The notes: generated by a model from the sequence alone, not told the origin. DNA of 64,000 nt from Ruminococcaceae bacterium R-25 (GCA_003149065.1 QGFZ01000001.1:310001-374000), one strand, 5' to 3'. Counted from the stretch's first letter, positions 35,398 to 44,594 are shown. Program-made: numbers and translations.

Positions 35398-36553
35398 GTT
35401 GATAGCTTTCGAGTTCAGACGCATCTCCAAGAGCATCTTTTTCTGGATAATTGCTGCTTTAAGCTTTATCTGGCCGCTGCTTACAGCCGGTTTCTACCGA
35501 CTGATCCTTACTCTCGATCTTTTCTCTGACAAGATTCAATTTATTCCGTTAAGTGTTACACAGGATGAGAGGATCTATTTCACCTGGGTCATTTCTGTAG
35601 CGTTCATAACAACGCTGCCCACATTCGTAGCGCTGTTTACGTGTCTTCATATCGGAAGAGACTATACTGACGGTGTTGTCAGAAACAAGATCATTTCAGG
35701 ACATTCCAGAGCAGATATCTATTTTTCTTATATGATCACGCAGATCTGCGCTCACGTTGTTTTGTGCCTGATATATATGCTCTCGGCATTCTTTGGGCTT
35801 GCCATTACGGGAATCGGAGTGGATACGAACAATGGCGAGATGTTCGCAAGACTCGGAGTAGCGATCGCAGTATTCCTCGTAATGACGGTTACTTTCACTG
35901 CGTTGTCCACGATCTTCAGAAAGCGTGCAGCTCCGGTCATTCTTTGTATTCTGATAGCTTATGTTTCCAATATAGCAGCTTCTGTCTTCGGTCTTTACAG
36001 CACACCTCCGAAGGCTGTTGAAGACTACATCAAGATCAGAAATACCAAGTATGAACTGATGGTAAGAGACGGCGTCATTGAAGAAGAAACCGTCAAAAAA
36101 TATGAGACGGAATACGGAAAGAACAGCCTTCTCACATTCGGCTGGCATGTCTTTTATCCTGCATATCTCATTTCGCCTATAGGTTTCGAATCCGATTATG
36201 GCGCAGCAGGTGTTACAAGCCTTATGGGAGGCTCGGCTGAATATCCTCAAAATATGGATTTCGCGCAGAAGATATTCTATAAAGATGCGTCTCAGTTTGA
36301 TATCTGGTATGAAACGAATGTCTTTAAGAATTTCGAAATAGATCCTGATGCTGACCCTGATTCGATTACGATTCCGGATCCCGCTACCAGTCTGACTAAA
36401 TATTACATGTCGCCTGATACTTTCAAGCGCGTGGATTCAATGCATATGTCTTACAGCACCCTTAATCTTATCTATCTTGGCAAGGCCATTGCCTGGATGG
36501 TAGTAATAGGCGGCTGGGGATATATAGTTTTCAGAAAGAAGAATTTGTTCTAA
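35390..36553 (+). CDS. ABC-2 type transporter permease
   Basis: The 387-residue membrane protein has an N-terminal helix (about 15-40), a cluster of four to five helices (about 65-210), a roughly 130-residue extracytoplasmic domain and a last helix at about 360-380. GTG 35381 is in frame but abuts the ribosome-binding site GTAGGAGG, so ATG 35390 is preferred; it overlaps the last codons of the ATPase gene. It forms the exporter's membrane part. The next gene starts on its stop codon (TAATG), extending the operon to a soluble P-loop ATPase. Confidence 0.85.
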   Translation: MLKLIAFEFRRISKSIFFWIIAALSFIWPLLTAGFYRLILTLDLFSDKIQFIPLSVTQDERIYFTWVISVAFITTLPTFVALFTCLHIGRDYTDGVVRNKIISGHSRADIYFSYMITQICAHVVLCLIYMLSAFFGLAITGIGVDTNNGEMFARLGVAIAVFLVMTVTFTALSTIFRKRAAPVILCILIAYVSNIAASVFGLYSTPPKAVEDYIKIRNTKYELMVRDGVIEEETVKKYETEYGKNSLLTFGWHVFYPAYLISPIGFESDYGAAGVTSLMGGSAEYPQNMDFAQKIFYKDASQFDIWYETNVFKNFEIDPDADPDSITIPDPATSLTKYYMSPDTFKRVDSMHMSYSTLNLIYLGKAIAWMVVIGGWGYIVFRKKNLF

Positions 36554-37230
36554 TGTTTTATCTTGACCATCGTCTGACAATAATAATCGGCGCATACGGC
36601 AGCGGTAAATCCGAGATTGCCGTCAACATGTCTCTTGCACAGAGAAAAGCTCTGCCTGACAAGAAACTCCTTATCGCAGATCTGGATATTGTAAATCCGT
36701 TTTACCGCTCATCTGACTGTGCATCGGCGCTCGAAAAAGCCGGCATAAGGCTTGTAACTCCTATGTATGCAGGCTCTAATGTCGATGCGCCCGTTTTACC
36801 TCCGGATATGTATGTTATCTTCGATGACGAATCTTATCAGGGCATTTTCGATATCGGAGGAGAAGACATGGGAGCTCTGGTCTTAGGCTCCCTGAAGCAT
36901 AGGATCGAAAACACAGACGCCGTTATCTATATGGCTGTAAACAGTTTAAGGCCGTTTACTTCAGATCCTGAGCAGATCGCCATTATGACCAACGAACTGT
37001 CTGCTGCAGCAGGCTTTAAGATCGACGGATATATCAACAACACGAACCTTCTTGAAGAGACAACAGCCGAGATGGTCAAAGATGGAGAAACAAAGATATT
37101 GGCAGCTTCCAAGATAACGGGTGTTCCTCTTGTTGCCAACTGCGTTATGGAGGGTGTTGATATCCCCGAAGGACTGCTCGTAAATCCCGAAGTTTTAAGG
37201 ATGAGCAGACAGATTTATTACGCGTACTGA
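36553..37230 (+). CDS. P-loop ATPase, ParA/CobQ-like
   Basis: The 225-residue cytoplasmic protein has a Walker A at residues 11-18 (GAYGSGKSE), a LLIADLDIVNPF motif like the switch region of the MinD/ParA/NifH class, and FDIGGEDMGALVLG as a likely switch II/Walker B. The deviant ParA lysine pattern is not clear, so classification stays at P-loop level. Its ATG overlaps the permease stop codon (TAATG), but a direct role with the exporter is only inferred from that coupling. A flavodoxin-fold gene follows after 31 bp. Confidence 0.72.
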   Translation: MFYLDHRLTIIIGAYGSGKSEIAVNMSLAQRKALPDKKLLIADLDIVNPFYRSSDCASALEKAGIRLVTPMYAGSNVDAPVLPPDMYVIFDDESYQGIFDIGGEDMGALVLGSLKHRIENTDAVIYMAVNSLRPFTSDPEQIAIMTNELSAAAGFKIDGYINNTNLLEETTAEMVKDGETKILAASKITGVPLVANCVMEGVDIPEGLLVNPEVLRMSRQIYYAY

Positions 37231-37261
37231 TAATTTGATCCGGCAGGGCGGGGTATAAGTT

Positions 37262-37816
37262 ATGATCCTTTTTATCAATGCATGTGTAAGAGATGAATCA
37301 AGGACAAAGAGGCTTGCAGGTGTCCTGCTTTCAAAGCTGGAAGGCGATATCGAGGAAATAGATCTCGGCAAAGTAAGTTTTCCTGTTGCAGATGAAGCAT
37401 TTCTTAAAAGAAGGGATGCACTTATAGAACAACAGGCTTGGGGCGATCCTCTCTTTTCCATGGCAAGGCAGTTTGCTGAAGCAGATAGGATCGTTATAGC
37501 TGCGCCGTACTGGGATCTGTCTTTTCCGGCATGCCTTAAGCAGTATTTTGAGCAGATAAACGTTCTCGGGATCACTTTTGAATACAGCCCGGAAGGCTTC
37601 CCGATACCTCTTTGCAAGGCAGAACGCCTTTACTATGTAACGACTGCGGGAGGATCTTATGTGCCCGAAGAGTTCGGCTTCGGCTATGTAAAGGCTCTGG
37701 CACAGGGCTTTTACGGCATAAAAGACTGCATACAGATACGTGTTACCGGCCTTGATATAGAAGATGCTGACGTGGATGCTCTTATGGAGGACGCCTGCTC
37801 AAAGGTAACTCCGTAA
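37262..37816 (+). CDS. Flavodoxin-fold NAD(P)H oxidoreductase (azoreductase-like)
   Basis: The 184-residue protein starts with MILFINACVRDESRTKRLA, the FMN-phosphate loop form of flavodoxin-like reductases. AAPYWDLSFPACLKQYFEQ and TTAGGSYVPE complete the FMN site typical of AzoR/MdaB-type quinone or azo reductases. It probably reduces quinones or similar electrophiles with two electrons. It is the last gene of the run starting at 34489. No terminator is obvious behind it. Confidence 0.82.
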   Translation: MILFINACVRDESRTKRLAGVLLSKLEGDIEEIDLGKVSFPVADEAFLKRRDALIEQQAWGDPLFSMARQFAEADRIVIAAPYWDLSFPACLKQYFEQINVLGITFEYSPEGFPIPLCKAERLYYVTTAGGSYVPEEFGFGYVKALAQGFYGIKDCIQIRVTGLDIEDADVDALMEDACSKVTP

Positions 37817-37881
37817 GCATATAAGTGTTTTCTGGCTTTTATATCTTTTGAAAAATTGCATTCAAGTGCTTCCTAAAATCA

Positions 37882-37910
37882 TTGTTGTTTTATCAAATAA
37901 ATGATATTAT
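37882..37910 (+). promoter_or_regulatory. Probable promoter of the SPFH gene
   Basis: TTGTTG, a 17-bp spacer and TATTAT lie about 50 bp upstream of the chosen start codon. Confidence 0.5.
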
Positions 37911-37959
37911 TTTTCTTGGCGGAGATATTTCGACCAAGTACCTAGGAGGAATAATTAAT

Positions 37960-39336
37960 ATGGGATTGATTAGCTTAATCAAGAATGTTGCAGGAACAAC
38001 ATTTGATTCTATCAGCAGCCAGATCCAGGATCAGTATCTTGAGTTCTTCACACAGGACTCTTTAGGACAGGAGATCCTTGTAAAGAAGGGTGCTAACAAG
38101 ATGGAAAAGGGAAGAAATAAGGGTAATTCCGAAGTTATCTCCAATGGCTCCATCATCAACGTACCTGAGGGCTGCTTCTGTCTCCTCGTTAACAACGGAG
38201 AGATCGTAGACGTAGTATCTGACGCAGGCGCTTACAAGTGGGATACATCCACAGCACCTTCAGTTCTTGCTAACAAGAACTTCGGTGAGAACGTAAAGCA
38301 GTCCATCGGTGACATCTGGAACCGTATGAAGATGGGCGGAGAGATTCAGCAGCAGCAGAGAGTTTACTTCGTAAACAAGCTCGAGATGATGAATCAGAAC
38401 TTCGGTACACCTTCACCGGTACCTTATGCAGACCCTGAATATCGTAACATCTATATCCGTTTGAACGGTACATTCTCCTTCAGAGTTGAGAATCCTGTTA
38501 CTTTCTTCAGAAACATCGTTGGTAACGTAAGAGACGAGTACACAGTTGCTGACTTCATGGGTACACCCGCTAAGCCTCAGCAGCCCCGCCTCGAGTTCCT
38601 TGACAACATCACAGAAACACTTAATAAGTGCGGCGGCCCTTACCCGCAGGGTATCATGTTCTCAACACTGCCTTCAAAGCAGGGCGAGTTCAGAAGATAC
38701 ATGCAGGATTGCCTTGATGACGAGTGGCTCCAGAAGAGAGGTATCGTTGTAGAGAAGGTTGCTATCGCTTCCGTTACACCTGACGACAAGTCACGTGAGA
38801 GAATCGAGAAGGTCGACGAGGCAAAGCTCTATGGTTCCGATCAGGCAGCTCTCGGTGCAGCAGTTGCATTGGGCCAGACAGAGGCTATGAAGAATGCTGG
38901 TGCTAACGCTAACGGCGCAGTTAACGGCTTCATGGGTCTCGGTATGATGGGCGCAGTAGGCGGCAACAACGCTACAGCAGCAGCTCTCAATACAGTTCAG
39001 GCTAACCAGGGTCAGCCTCAGACAGGTTTCTTCGCTGGTCAGACAGCAGCACCTGCAGCAGCTCCCGCAGCAGCTGGTTGGACATGTGCTTGCGGCCAGA
39101 CAGGCAACACAGGTAAGTTCTGTGGCAACTGCGGTCAGCCTCAGCCCGCTCCCGTAGCACCTGCAGCTGGTTGGACATGCGCTTGCGGCGCTACAGGCAA
39201 TACAGGTAAGTTCTGCGGCAACTGTGGTCAGCCTCAGCCTGCAGCAGCTCCTACAGCTTGCCCTAAGTGCGGCTACAAGCCCGCTGACGGCGTTATGCCT
39301 AAGTTCTGCCCTGAGTGCGGCACAAAGATCGAATAA
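37960..39336 (+). CDS. SPFH-domain protein with C-terminal zinc ribbons (YdjI-like)
   Basis: The 458-residue protein has an SPFH/band-7-like domain over about 40-310 (virion-core-protein/YdjI type) and an Ala/Gly-rich linker (about 310-375). Three zinc ribbons follow: two near-identical copies of WTCACG...GKFCGNCGQPQP and a final CPKCGY...KFCPECGTKIE. The frame reaches back to 37882, but AGGAGG at 37944-37949 fixes ATG 37960. Related proteins act as membrane-associated scaffolds, sometimes in phage-shock or stress responses. No transmembrane helix is visible, so membrane contact would be peripheral. It is monocistronic with a strong terminator. Confidence 0.85.
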   Translation: MGLISLIKNVAGTTFDSISSQIQDQYLEFFTQDSLGQEILVKKGANKMEKGRNKGNSEVISNGSIINVPEGCFCLLVNNGEIVDVVSDAGAYKWDTSTAPSVLANKNFGENVKQSIGDIWNRMKMGGEIQQQQRVYFVNKLEMMNQNFGTPSPVPYADPEYRNIYIRLNGTFSFRVENPVTFFRNIVGNVRDEYTVADFMGTPAKPQQPRLEFLDNITETLNKCGGPYPQGIMFSTLPSKQGEFRRYMQDCLDDEWLQKRGIVVEKVAIASVTPDDKSRERIEKVDEAKLYGSDQAALGAAVALGQTEAMKNAGANANGAVNGFMGLGMMGAVGGNNATAAALNTVQANQGQPQTGFFAGQTAAPAAAPAAAGWTCACGQTGNTGKFCGNCGQPQPAPVAPAAGWTCACGATGNTGKFCGNCGQPQPAAAPTACPKCGYKPADGVMPKFCPECGTKIE

Positions 39337-39369
39337 GATCTTTGGGTTAATACCTAAAACACTTATGGA

Positions 39370-39396
39370 GGCTGTCTCTTCGGAGACAGCCTTTTT
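39370..39396 (+). terminator. Intrinsic terminator of the SPFH gene
   Basis: The 9-bp stem GGCTGTCTC / GAGACAGCC with a TTCG tetraloop is followed by TTTTT. Confidence 0.93.
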
Positions 39397-39437
39397 CATT
39401 TGTTATTCTAAATAACATATTGTAAGTAAGTTTTTTG

Positions 39438-39446
39438 TGATAAAAT
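39438..39446 (+). promoter_or_regulatory. Extended -10 promoter of glmM
   Basis: TGATAAAAT (TGN plus TAAAAT) lies 33 bp upstream of the glmM start; no good -35 at standard spacing. Confidence 0.42.
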
Positions 39447-39479
39447 TTCTTAATTAAATTTATAAAGGCGGGTTTATCT

Positions 39480-40835
39480 ATGGGTAAATACTTTGGTACT
39501 GATGGCTTCAGAGGCGAAGCTAACAAGGCACTCACCGCGCAGAAAGCTTTCCAGGTAGGAAGATATATCGGCTGGTATTACGGCCAGATGCACGATGACG
39601 GAAGAGCAAGGATTATCATCGGAAAAGACACAAGAAGAAGTTCTTACATGCTTGAGGCAGCTCTTACTGCCGGCATTACATCTTCCGGTTCTGATGCATA
39701 TCTCCTTCACGTAACAACAACACCTTCAGTTTCTTATTGCTGCAGAACAGACGGTTTTGACTGCGGTATCATGATCTCTGCATCACACAATCCTTTCTAC
39801 GATAACGGTATCAAGATCATGCGTGCCAACGGCCAGAAGATAGAGGCTGAGATCGAAGAGAAGATCGAAGCTTATATCGATGGTGAGATCGAGGAAATCC
39901 CTCTTGCAGAGCGTGAGGCAATCGGTAACGTTGTTGACTACGCTTCAGGACGTAACAGATACATCGGCTATCTCATGACGATCCCTACAAGAGCATTCAA
40001 CGGCATGAAGGTTGGCCTTGACTGCGCAAACGGAGCTTCCTGGAACATCGCAAGATCTGTATTTGAGGCTCTCGGTGCTAAGGTTTATATAATCAATAAC
40101 CAGCCTGACGGTCTCAACATCAATACAAACTGCGGTTCCACACACATTGAGAATCTTAAGAAGTATGTTCTTGATAACGGACTTAATGTCGGATTCGCAT
40201 ACGACGGCGATGCTGACAGATGTCTTGCAGTTGATGAATTAGGCAATGAAGTAAACGGCGACCAGATCATGTATCTCTGCGGAAAGTACATGAAGGAAAC
40301 AGGCCGCCTGGACGGAAATACGATCGTTACTACGATCATGAGCAACATGGGTCTTTACAAGGCTTGTGAGGCTATCGGCATCCGTACAGAGAAGACTGCA
40401 GTAGGCGATAAGTATGTTGCTGAGAACATGATGGCTAACGGCTTCATGATCGGCGGCGAGCAGTCAGGCCACATCATTTTCGCAAAGTATGCGACAACAG
40501 GTGACGGAATCCTCACATCCCTCATGGTACTCATGACAATGCTCGAAAAGAAGCTGCCTCTCTCTATGCTCGCAGGCGAGATGAAGATGTATCCTCAGTG
40601 CCTCAAGAACGTTGTAGTTAAGGACAAGGAAGAAGCTCAGAAGAATCCTGTAGTCCTTAAGGCAGTTGAAGAGGTTACTAAGTCTTTGGGTAGCGACGGC
40701 AGAATCCTTCTTAGAGCATCCGGTACAGAGCCTAAGATTCGTGTCATGGTTGAGGCAAAGACTGATGAGATCTGCGAAGAGAACGTTGACAAGGTTATCG
40801 CAGTCATTAAAGAACAGGGCCTTATGGCAGACTAA
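39480..40835 (+). CDS. glmM: Phosphoglucosamine mutase
   Basis: The 451-residue enzyme converts glucosamine-6-phosphate to glucosamine-1-phosphate for peptidoglycan precursors. The N-terminus YFGTDGFRG, the phosphoserine loop ISASHNPFYDNGIK (Ser102), the Mg loop YDGDADRCL, the specificity loop GGEQSGH and the C-terminal phosphate site RASGTEPKIR are all intact. It is followed by nagB after a hairpin, an arrangement that places synthesis and breakdown of amino sugars side by side. Confidence 0.96.
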   Translation: MGKYFGTDGFRGEANKALTAQKAFQVGRYIGWYYGQMHDDGRARIIIGKDTRRSSYMLEAALTAGITSSGSDAYLLHVTTTPSVSYCCRTDGFDCGIMISASHNPFYDNGIKIMRANGQKIEAEIEEKIEAYIDGEIEEIPLAEREAIGNVVDYASGRNRYIGYLMTIPTRAFNGMKVGLDCANGASWNIARSVFEALGAKVYIINNQPDGLNINTNCGSTHIENLKKYVLDNGLNVGFAYDGDADRCLAVDELGNEVNGDQIMYLCGKYMKETGRLDGNTIVTTIMSNMGLYKACEAIGIRTEKTAVGDKYVAENMMANGFMIGGEQSGHIIFAKYATTGDGILTSLMVLMTMLEKKLPLSMLAGEMKMYPQCLKNVVVKDKEEAQKNPVVLKAVEEVTKSLGSDGRILLRASGTEPKIRVMVEAKTDEICEENVDKVIAVIKEQGLMAD

Positions 40836-40844
40836 AGAATATTA

Positions 40845-40879
40845 CGGCTTCGCGTGTGAATTCCATGCGAAGCCGTTTT
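40845..40879 (+). terminator. Hairpin between glmM and nagB
   Basis: The 9-bp stem CGGCTTCGC / GCGAAGCCG with a 13-nt loop is followed by only TTTTA. It could be a leaky terminator that reduces nagB expression relative to glmM. Confidence 0.65.
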
Positions 40880-40909
40880 ATATATTCAAAATTAACAGGA
40901 GATGGAACT

Positions 40910-41659
40910 ATGAGAGTAATCAGAAAAAGCAACTATGAAGAAGCTTCAATGGCATGTGCTGAGCTTATCGCTTCACAGATCAGATTAAAGCCCGACTGCA
41001 AGATCGGTCTTGCTACAGGATCAACACCTATCGGAACTTACAAGGACCTTGTAGATATGTATAAGGCAGGAAGCCTTGATTTCTCCAAGGTAACTTCTGC
41101 AAACCTTGATGAGTACAGAGGACTTGGCGGAGATCACGACCAGTCTTACAGATATTTCATGAATACAAATCTCTTCGATCACGTAAACATCGACAAGAGC
41201 AAGACATATGTACCTGACGGACTTGAACAGGATGCAGTTAAGGCTTGCACAGATTACGATAAGATCCTTGAGTCTTTGGGCCACCTTGACATCCAGCTCC
41301 TCGGCATCGGCGGAGACGGACACATCGGTTTCAATGAGCCTGCTGACGCTTTCTGCGTAAACACTCAGTGCATCGATCTTGAGAATCAGACGATCCAGGA
41401 CAATGCAAGACTCTTCTTCAACGGCGATCTCGACGCAGTTCCTACACAGGCTTACACAATGGGTATCGGTTATATCATGAAGTCTACAACAGTTATCCTC
41501 ATGGCTACAGGCGCAGGCAAGAAGGATATCGTTGAGAAGGCTTTCTGTGGCCCTGTTACACCTAAGGTACCTGCATCAATTCTCCAGCTTCACCCGAACG
41601 TTGTTGTTATCGGTGACGAGGCTGCTATCTCTGACGCAGTTGTTGCTGCAGCTAAGTAA
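40910..41659 (+). CDS. nagB: Glucosamine-6-phosphate deaminase
   Basis: The 249-residue enzyme converts glucosamine-6-phosphate to fructose-6-phosphate and ammonia. Motifs are LATGSTPIGTY, NLDEYRGL (catalytic Asp), GIGGDGHIGFNEP (catalytic Asp/His) and MATGAGKKDIV. The frame extends to 40856, but ACAGGAGA at 40896-40903 fits ATG 40910, which gives the standard N-terminus. It follows glmM at a distance that suggests partial co-transcription. Confidence 0.95.
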   Translation: MRVIRKSNYEEASMACAELIASQIRLKPDCKIGLATGSTPIGTYKDLVDMYKAGSLDFSKVTSANLDEYRGLGGDHDQSYRYFMNTNLFDHVNIDKSKTYVPDGLEQDAVKACTDYDKILESLGHLDIQLLGIGGDGHIGFNEPADAFCVNTQCIDLENQTIQDNARLFFNGDLDAVPTQAYTMGIGYIMKSTTVILMATGAGKKDIVEKAFCGPVTPKVPASILQLHPNVVVIGDEAAISDAVVAAAK

Positions 41660-41683
41660 TTGTAGAGAAAACTTAATCATTTT

Positions 41684-41715
41684 AGGGCTGTCCGGATACC
41701 CGGGCAGCTCTTTTT
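41684..41715 (+). terminator. Intrinsic terminator of nagB
   Basis: The 12-bp stem AGGGCTGTCCGG / CCGGGCAGCTCT (two G-U pairs) with loop ATAC leads into TTTTT. Confidence 0.9.
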
Positions 41716-41746
41716 ATGGTTTGATCTGAATTAAACTAAAAACATT

Positions 41747-41774
41747 TGCTTATAAAAACAATCAAGTTTATAAT
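41747..41774 (+). promoter_or_regulatory. Promoter of the 2-oxoacid oxidoreductase operon
   Basis: TTGCTT, a 16-bp spacer and a perfect TATAAT (41769-41774) lie 54 bp upstream of the first gene of the operon. Confidence 0.55.
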
Positions 41775-41827
41775 ATGACGATAATTTTAGCGTATTAAAT
41801 GGCGCGTGTTATTTTAGGAGGTTCATC

Positions 41828-42043
41828 GTGGCAAAAGGTAAGACAACTTTTAACGAGAATCTGTGCAAAGGCTGCGGACTTTGTGTTGCAGCTTGTCCTA
41901 AGAAAATCCTCGAACTTGACAAGACAAGGCTTAACGCCAAGGGTTATCACCCCGCAACCTGCGTAAATCCCGATGAGTGCATCGGATGTGCTTTCTGCGC
42001 TACGCAGTGCCCGGACGTTGTAATCACTGTTGAGCGTTTCTGA
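41828..42043 (+). CDS. Two-cluster ferredoxin subunit of 2-oxoacid oxidoreductase
   Basis: The 71-residue protein has two [4Fe-4S] motifs, CKGCGLCVAACP and CIGCAFCATQCP. It matches the delta (ferredoxin-like) subunit of four-subunit 2-oxoacid:ferredoxin oxidoreductases and passes electrons from the TPP site to ferredoxin. The start is GTG 41828 with TAGGAGG 6 nt upstream. It heads a tightly packed operon with the alpha, beta and gamma subunits. Confidence 0.92.
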   Translation: MAKGKTTFNENLCKGCGLCVAACPKKILELDKTRLNAKGYHPATCVNPDECIGCAFCATQCPDVVITVERF

Positions 42044-42059
42044 TCGGGAGGGAGTTTTT

Positions 42060-43154
42060 ATGGCACAGAAAAGAGTATTAATGAAAGGCAATGAAGTCAT
42101 TGCCGAGGCAGCGATCAGAGCAGGCTGCCGCAACTATTTCGGTTACCCGATCACACCTCAGACAGAAGTCATGCACTACATGGCTAAGAAGATGGTTCAG
42201 GTCGGCGGCAATTTCGTTCAGGCTGAATCTGAGCTAGCAGCCATTAACATGGTTTACGGAGCTGCAGCAGCAGGCTTCAGAGTTATGACATCATCTTCCT
42301 CTCCGGGAATCTCCCTCAAGCAGGAAGGTATCTCCTACATCGCAGGTGCTGAGCTTCCTGCAGTTGTAGTTAATATCGTTAGAGCAGGCCCGGGTCTTGG
42401 CGGCATTCAGCCTGCACAGGGCGACTATTTCCAGGCTACAAAGGGCGGCGGACACGGTGACTACAGAAATATCGTTATCGCACCTGCTTCCGTTCAGGAG
42501 CTCTATGAGCTTGTAGTTGAGGCTTTCAACCTTGCTGATAAGTACAGAATGACCTGCATGATCATAGGCGACGGTACTTTGGGCCAGATGATGGAGCCTG
42601 TAGCTTTCCGTGATGAAGAGCCTGTTGAGACCATTGCTAAGCCTTGGGCTGCAAACGGCAGAAAGGGCGAGGGCTTCCATCACACAGTTACATCCATCTA
42701 TATCGATCCCGATGTTCTCGAAAAGAAGAACCTCGAGCTTCAGGAAAAGTATAAGATCGTTGAAGCAAACGAAGTCCGTTATGAAGCTATCTGCATGGAT
42801 GATGATCCGGAGATCGTTATCACAGCATTCTCAACATGCTCCAGAATCTCCAGAAACGTTATCCGTCAGGCTCGTGAGCTTGGTATCAAGGTAGGCATGA
42901 TCAGACCTATCACTCTCTGGCCTTTCCCTTACAAGGCAATCTCTGAAGCAGCTGATATGTCCAGCGTTAAGGCATTCCTCGACGTTGAGCTCAACGCAGG
43001 TCAGATGATCGAAGATGTAAGACTTGGAGTTAACGGCAAGAAGCCCGTATATTTCCACGGCAGACTCGGAGGAAATCTCCCGATGCAGAAGGAAATCCTC
43101 GACAAGATCGTTGCGATCCACGAGGGAAAAATGACAGAAGGAGGTAATTTCTGA
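42060..43154 (+). CDS. vorB: 2-oxoacid:ferredoxin oxidoreductase alpha subunit (VorB-like)
   Basis: The 364-residue subunit has the pyrimidine-binding TPP domain. Features include YFGYPITPQTEVMHYM, the long conserved loop AESELAAINMVYGAAAAGF, and SSSPGISLKQEGISY. Its overall form matches proteins annotated as 3-methyl-2-oxobutanoate (2-oxoisovalerate) dehydrogenase VorB; a 2-oxoglutarate (KorA) role cannot be fully excluded. ATG 42060, after CGGGAGGGAG, is the start, not the in-frame upstream codon at 42030. The complex oxidatively decarboxylates branched-chain 2-oxoacids to acyl-CoA, consistent with ilvE in the window. Its TGA overlaps the ATG of the beta subunit. Confidence 0.9.
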   Translation: MAQKRVLMKGNEVIAEAAIRAGCRNYFGYPITPQTEVMHYMAKKMVQVGGNFVQAESELAAINMVYGAAAAGFRVMTSSSSPGISLKQEGISYIAGAELPAVVVNIVRAGPGLGGIQPAQGDYFQATKGGGHGDYRNIVIAPASVQELYELVVEAFNLADKYRMTCMIIGDGTLGQMMEPVAFRDEEPVETIAKPWAANGRKGEGFHHTVTSIYIDPDVLEKKNLELQEKYKIVEANEVRYEAICMDDDPEIVITAFSTCSRISRNVIRQARELGIKVGMIRPITLWPFPYKAISEAADMSSVKAFLDVELNAGQMIEDVRLGVNGKKPVYFHGRLGGNLPMQKEILDKIVAIHEGKMTEGGNF

Positions 43155-43978
43155 TGGCTGTAGTTTTCGAACCCACAAAAGGCCTTACAGATAAGCCTTT
43201 CCATTATTGCCCCGGCTGCTGCCACGGCATCATCCACAGACTCGTAGCAGAGACTCTGGTTGCAAATGATGCTCTTGAGACAGCTGTAGGCGTTGCATCC
43301 GTTGGATGTACATACAACTCCTATGAATATATAGCTTGCGACATGGTACAGGCAGCTCACGGAAGAGCACCTGCTGTTGCTACAGGTATCAAGAGAAACT
43401 TAAAGGACAGCTTCGTCTTCACATATCAGGGAGACGGTGACCTCGCATCCATTGGTACAGCTGAGATCGTTCATGCTGCTGCAAGAAGCGAGAATATCAC
43501 TGTAATCTTCGTAAACAACGCAGTTTACGGCATGACATCAGGTCAGATGGCTCCTACAACACTCGTAGGCCAGGTTACAACAACATCTCCTTGGGGCCGT
43601 GACCCTTCATATCAGGGTTATCCTATCAACGTTTCCGAGTTCTTATCCAACCTCGCAGGCGCTGCTTACATCGAGCGTGTTTGCGTAACAGACTTCAAGA
43701 ACATCCAGAACGCTAAGAGAGCGATCCAGAAGGCATTCAACGTTCAGAAGAACAAGCTCGGTTTCTCTCTCGTAGAAGTTCTCTCCACATGCCCTACCAA
43801 CTGGGGTAAGGAGCCTCTCGCAGCTATGGAGTGGCTTAAGGAGAACATGGAAAAGCAGTATCCGCTCGGATGCTACAAGGGTGCTGATATCACATTCGAT
43901 GCTGACGGCAAGTATGTTTCCGGCGCTATTCCTGCAACTAACAACAACTGCGTTAATGTTGGGGAGGTGAAGAAATGA
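43154..43978 (+). CDS. 2-oxoacid:ferredoxin oxidoreductase beta subunit
   Basis: The 274-residue subunit holds the TPP diphosphate site. Visible motifs are HYCPGCCHGIIHRL near the N-terminus, the TPP motif GDGDLASIGTAEIV and the following VIFVNNAVYGMTSGQM. The ATG overlaps the stop of the alpha-subunit gene, and its own TGA overlaps the gamma gene start. It pairs with the alpha subunit to form the catalytic site in the cytoplasm. Confidence 0.93.
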   Translation: MAVVFEPTKGLTDKPFHYCPGCCHGIIHRLVAETLVANDALETAVGVASVGCTYNSYEYIACDMVQAAHGRAPAVATGIKRNLKDSFVFTYQGDGDLASIGTAEIVHAAARSENITVIFVNNAVYGMTSGQMAPTTLVGQVTTTSPWGRDPSYQGYPINVSEFLSNLAGAAYIERVCVTDFKNIQNAKRAIQKAFNVQKNKLGFSLVEVLSTCPTNWGKEPLAAMEWLKENMEKQYPLGCYKGADITFDADGKYVSGAIPATNNNCVNVGEVKK

Positions 43979-44514
43979 TTGATTTCTCTGTAATTTTTGC
44001 CGGCTTCGGCGGTCAGGGAATCCTCTCCGCAGGCAAGATGGCAGCAGAAGCTGCTCTTTATGAAGGTAAGGAAGTATCCTGGTTCCCGTCATACGGACCT
44101 GAGATGCGTGGCGGTACAGCTAACTGCTCCGTTGTATTCTCAGATGAGCCTATCGGTTCTCCCGTTGTTAACGATGCAGACGTTGTAATCTGCCTCAATC
44201 AGCCTTCAATGGAGAAGTTCGAGAAGCAGTTAAAGCCCGGCGCTTTGATGATCCTCGATTCTTCCCTCATCAAGACAAGACCTACAAGAACAGACATCAA
44301 GGTTATCGCTATGGAAGCTTCCGATATCGCTTCCGAATTGGGCAAGATGATGTTCGCTCCTATCACAATGCTCGGCTGTATGGCTACAGCTACAGGCTGC
44401 TTCACAAGAGATTCCTTCGAGAAGTCACTCTATGAGATCCTTCCCGAGAGAAAGCACAACCTGATCCCCATCAACATGGAAGCATTTGACAGAGGCGCTG
44501 CATTCGCTAAGTAA
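43975..44514 (+). CDS. 2-oxoacid:ferredoxin oxidoreductase gamma subunit
   Basis: The 179-residue subunit starts with FAGFGGQGILSAGKMAAEAAL and has SWFPSYGPEMRGGTANCSVV, both hallmark stretches of the gamma domain that contacts CoA. Its ATG overlaps the beta stop (ATGA), completing the operon order ferredoxin, alpha, beta, gamma. A terminator follows 35 bp after the stop. Confidence 0.93.
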   Translation: MIDFSVIFAGFGGQGILSAGKMAAEAALYEGKEVSWFPSYGPEMRGGTANCSVVFSDEPIGSPVVNDADVVICLNQPSMEKFEKQLKPGALMILDSSLIKTRPTRTDIKVIAMEASDIASELGKMMFAPITMLGCMATATGCFTRDSFEKSLYEILPERKHNLIPINMEAFDRGAAFAK

Positions 44515-44548
44515 TAGCCCTGATCTAAAGAATCCAAGTGTTATAATG

Positions 44549-44579
44549 TTCCTGCCTGAGAATTCGGGCAGGAATTTTT
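44549..44579 (+). terminator. Intrinsic terminator of the vor-type operon
   Basis: The 8-bp stem TTCCTGCC / GGCAGGAA with a 10-nt loop is followed by TTTTTA. Confidence 0.85.
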
Positions 44580-44594
44580 ATTTGGGATAAGGTT

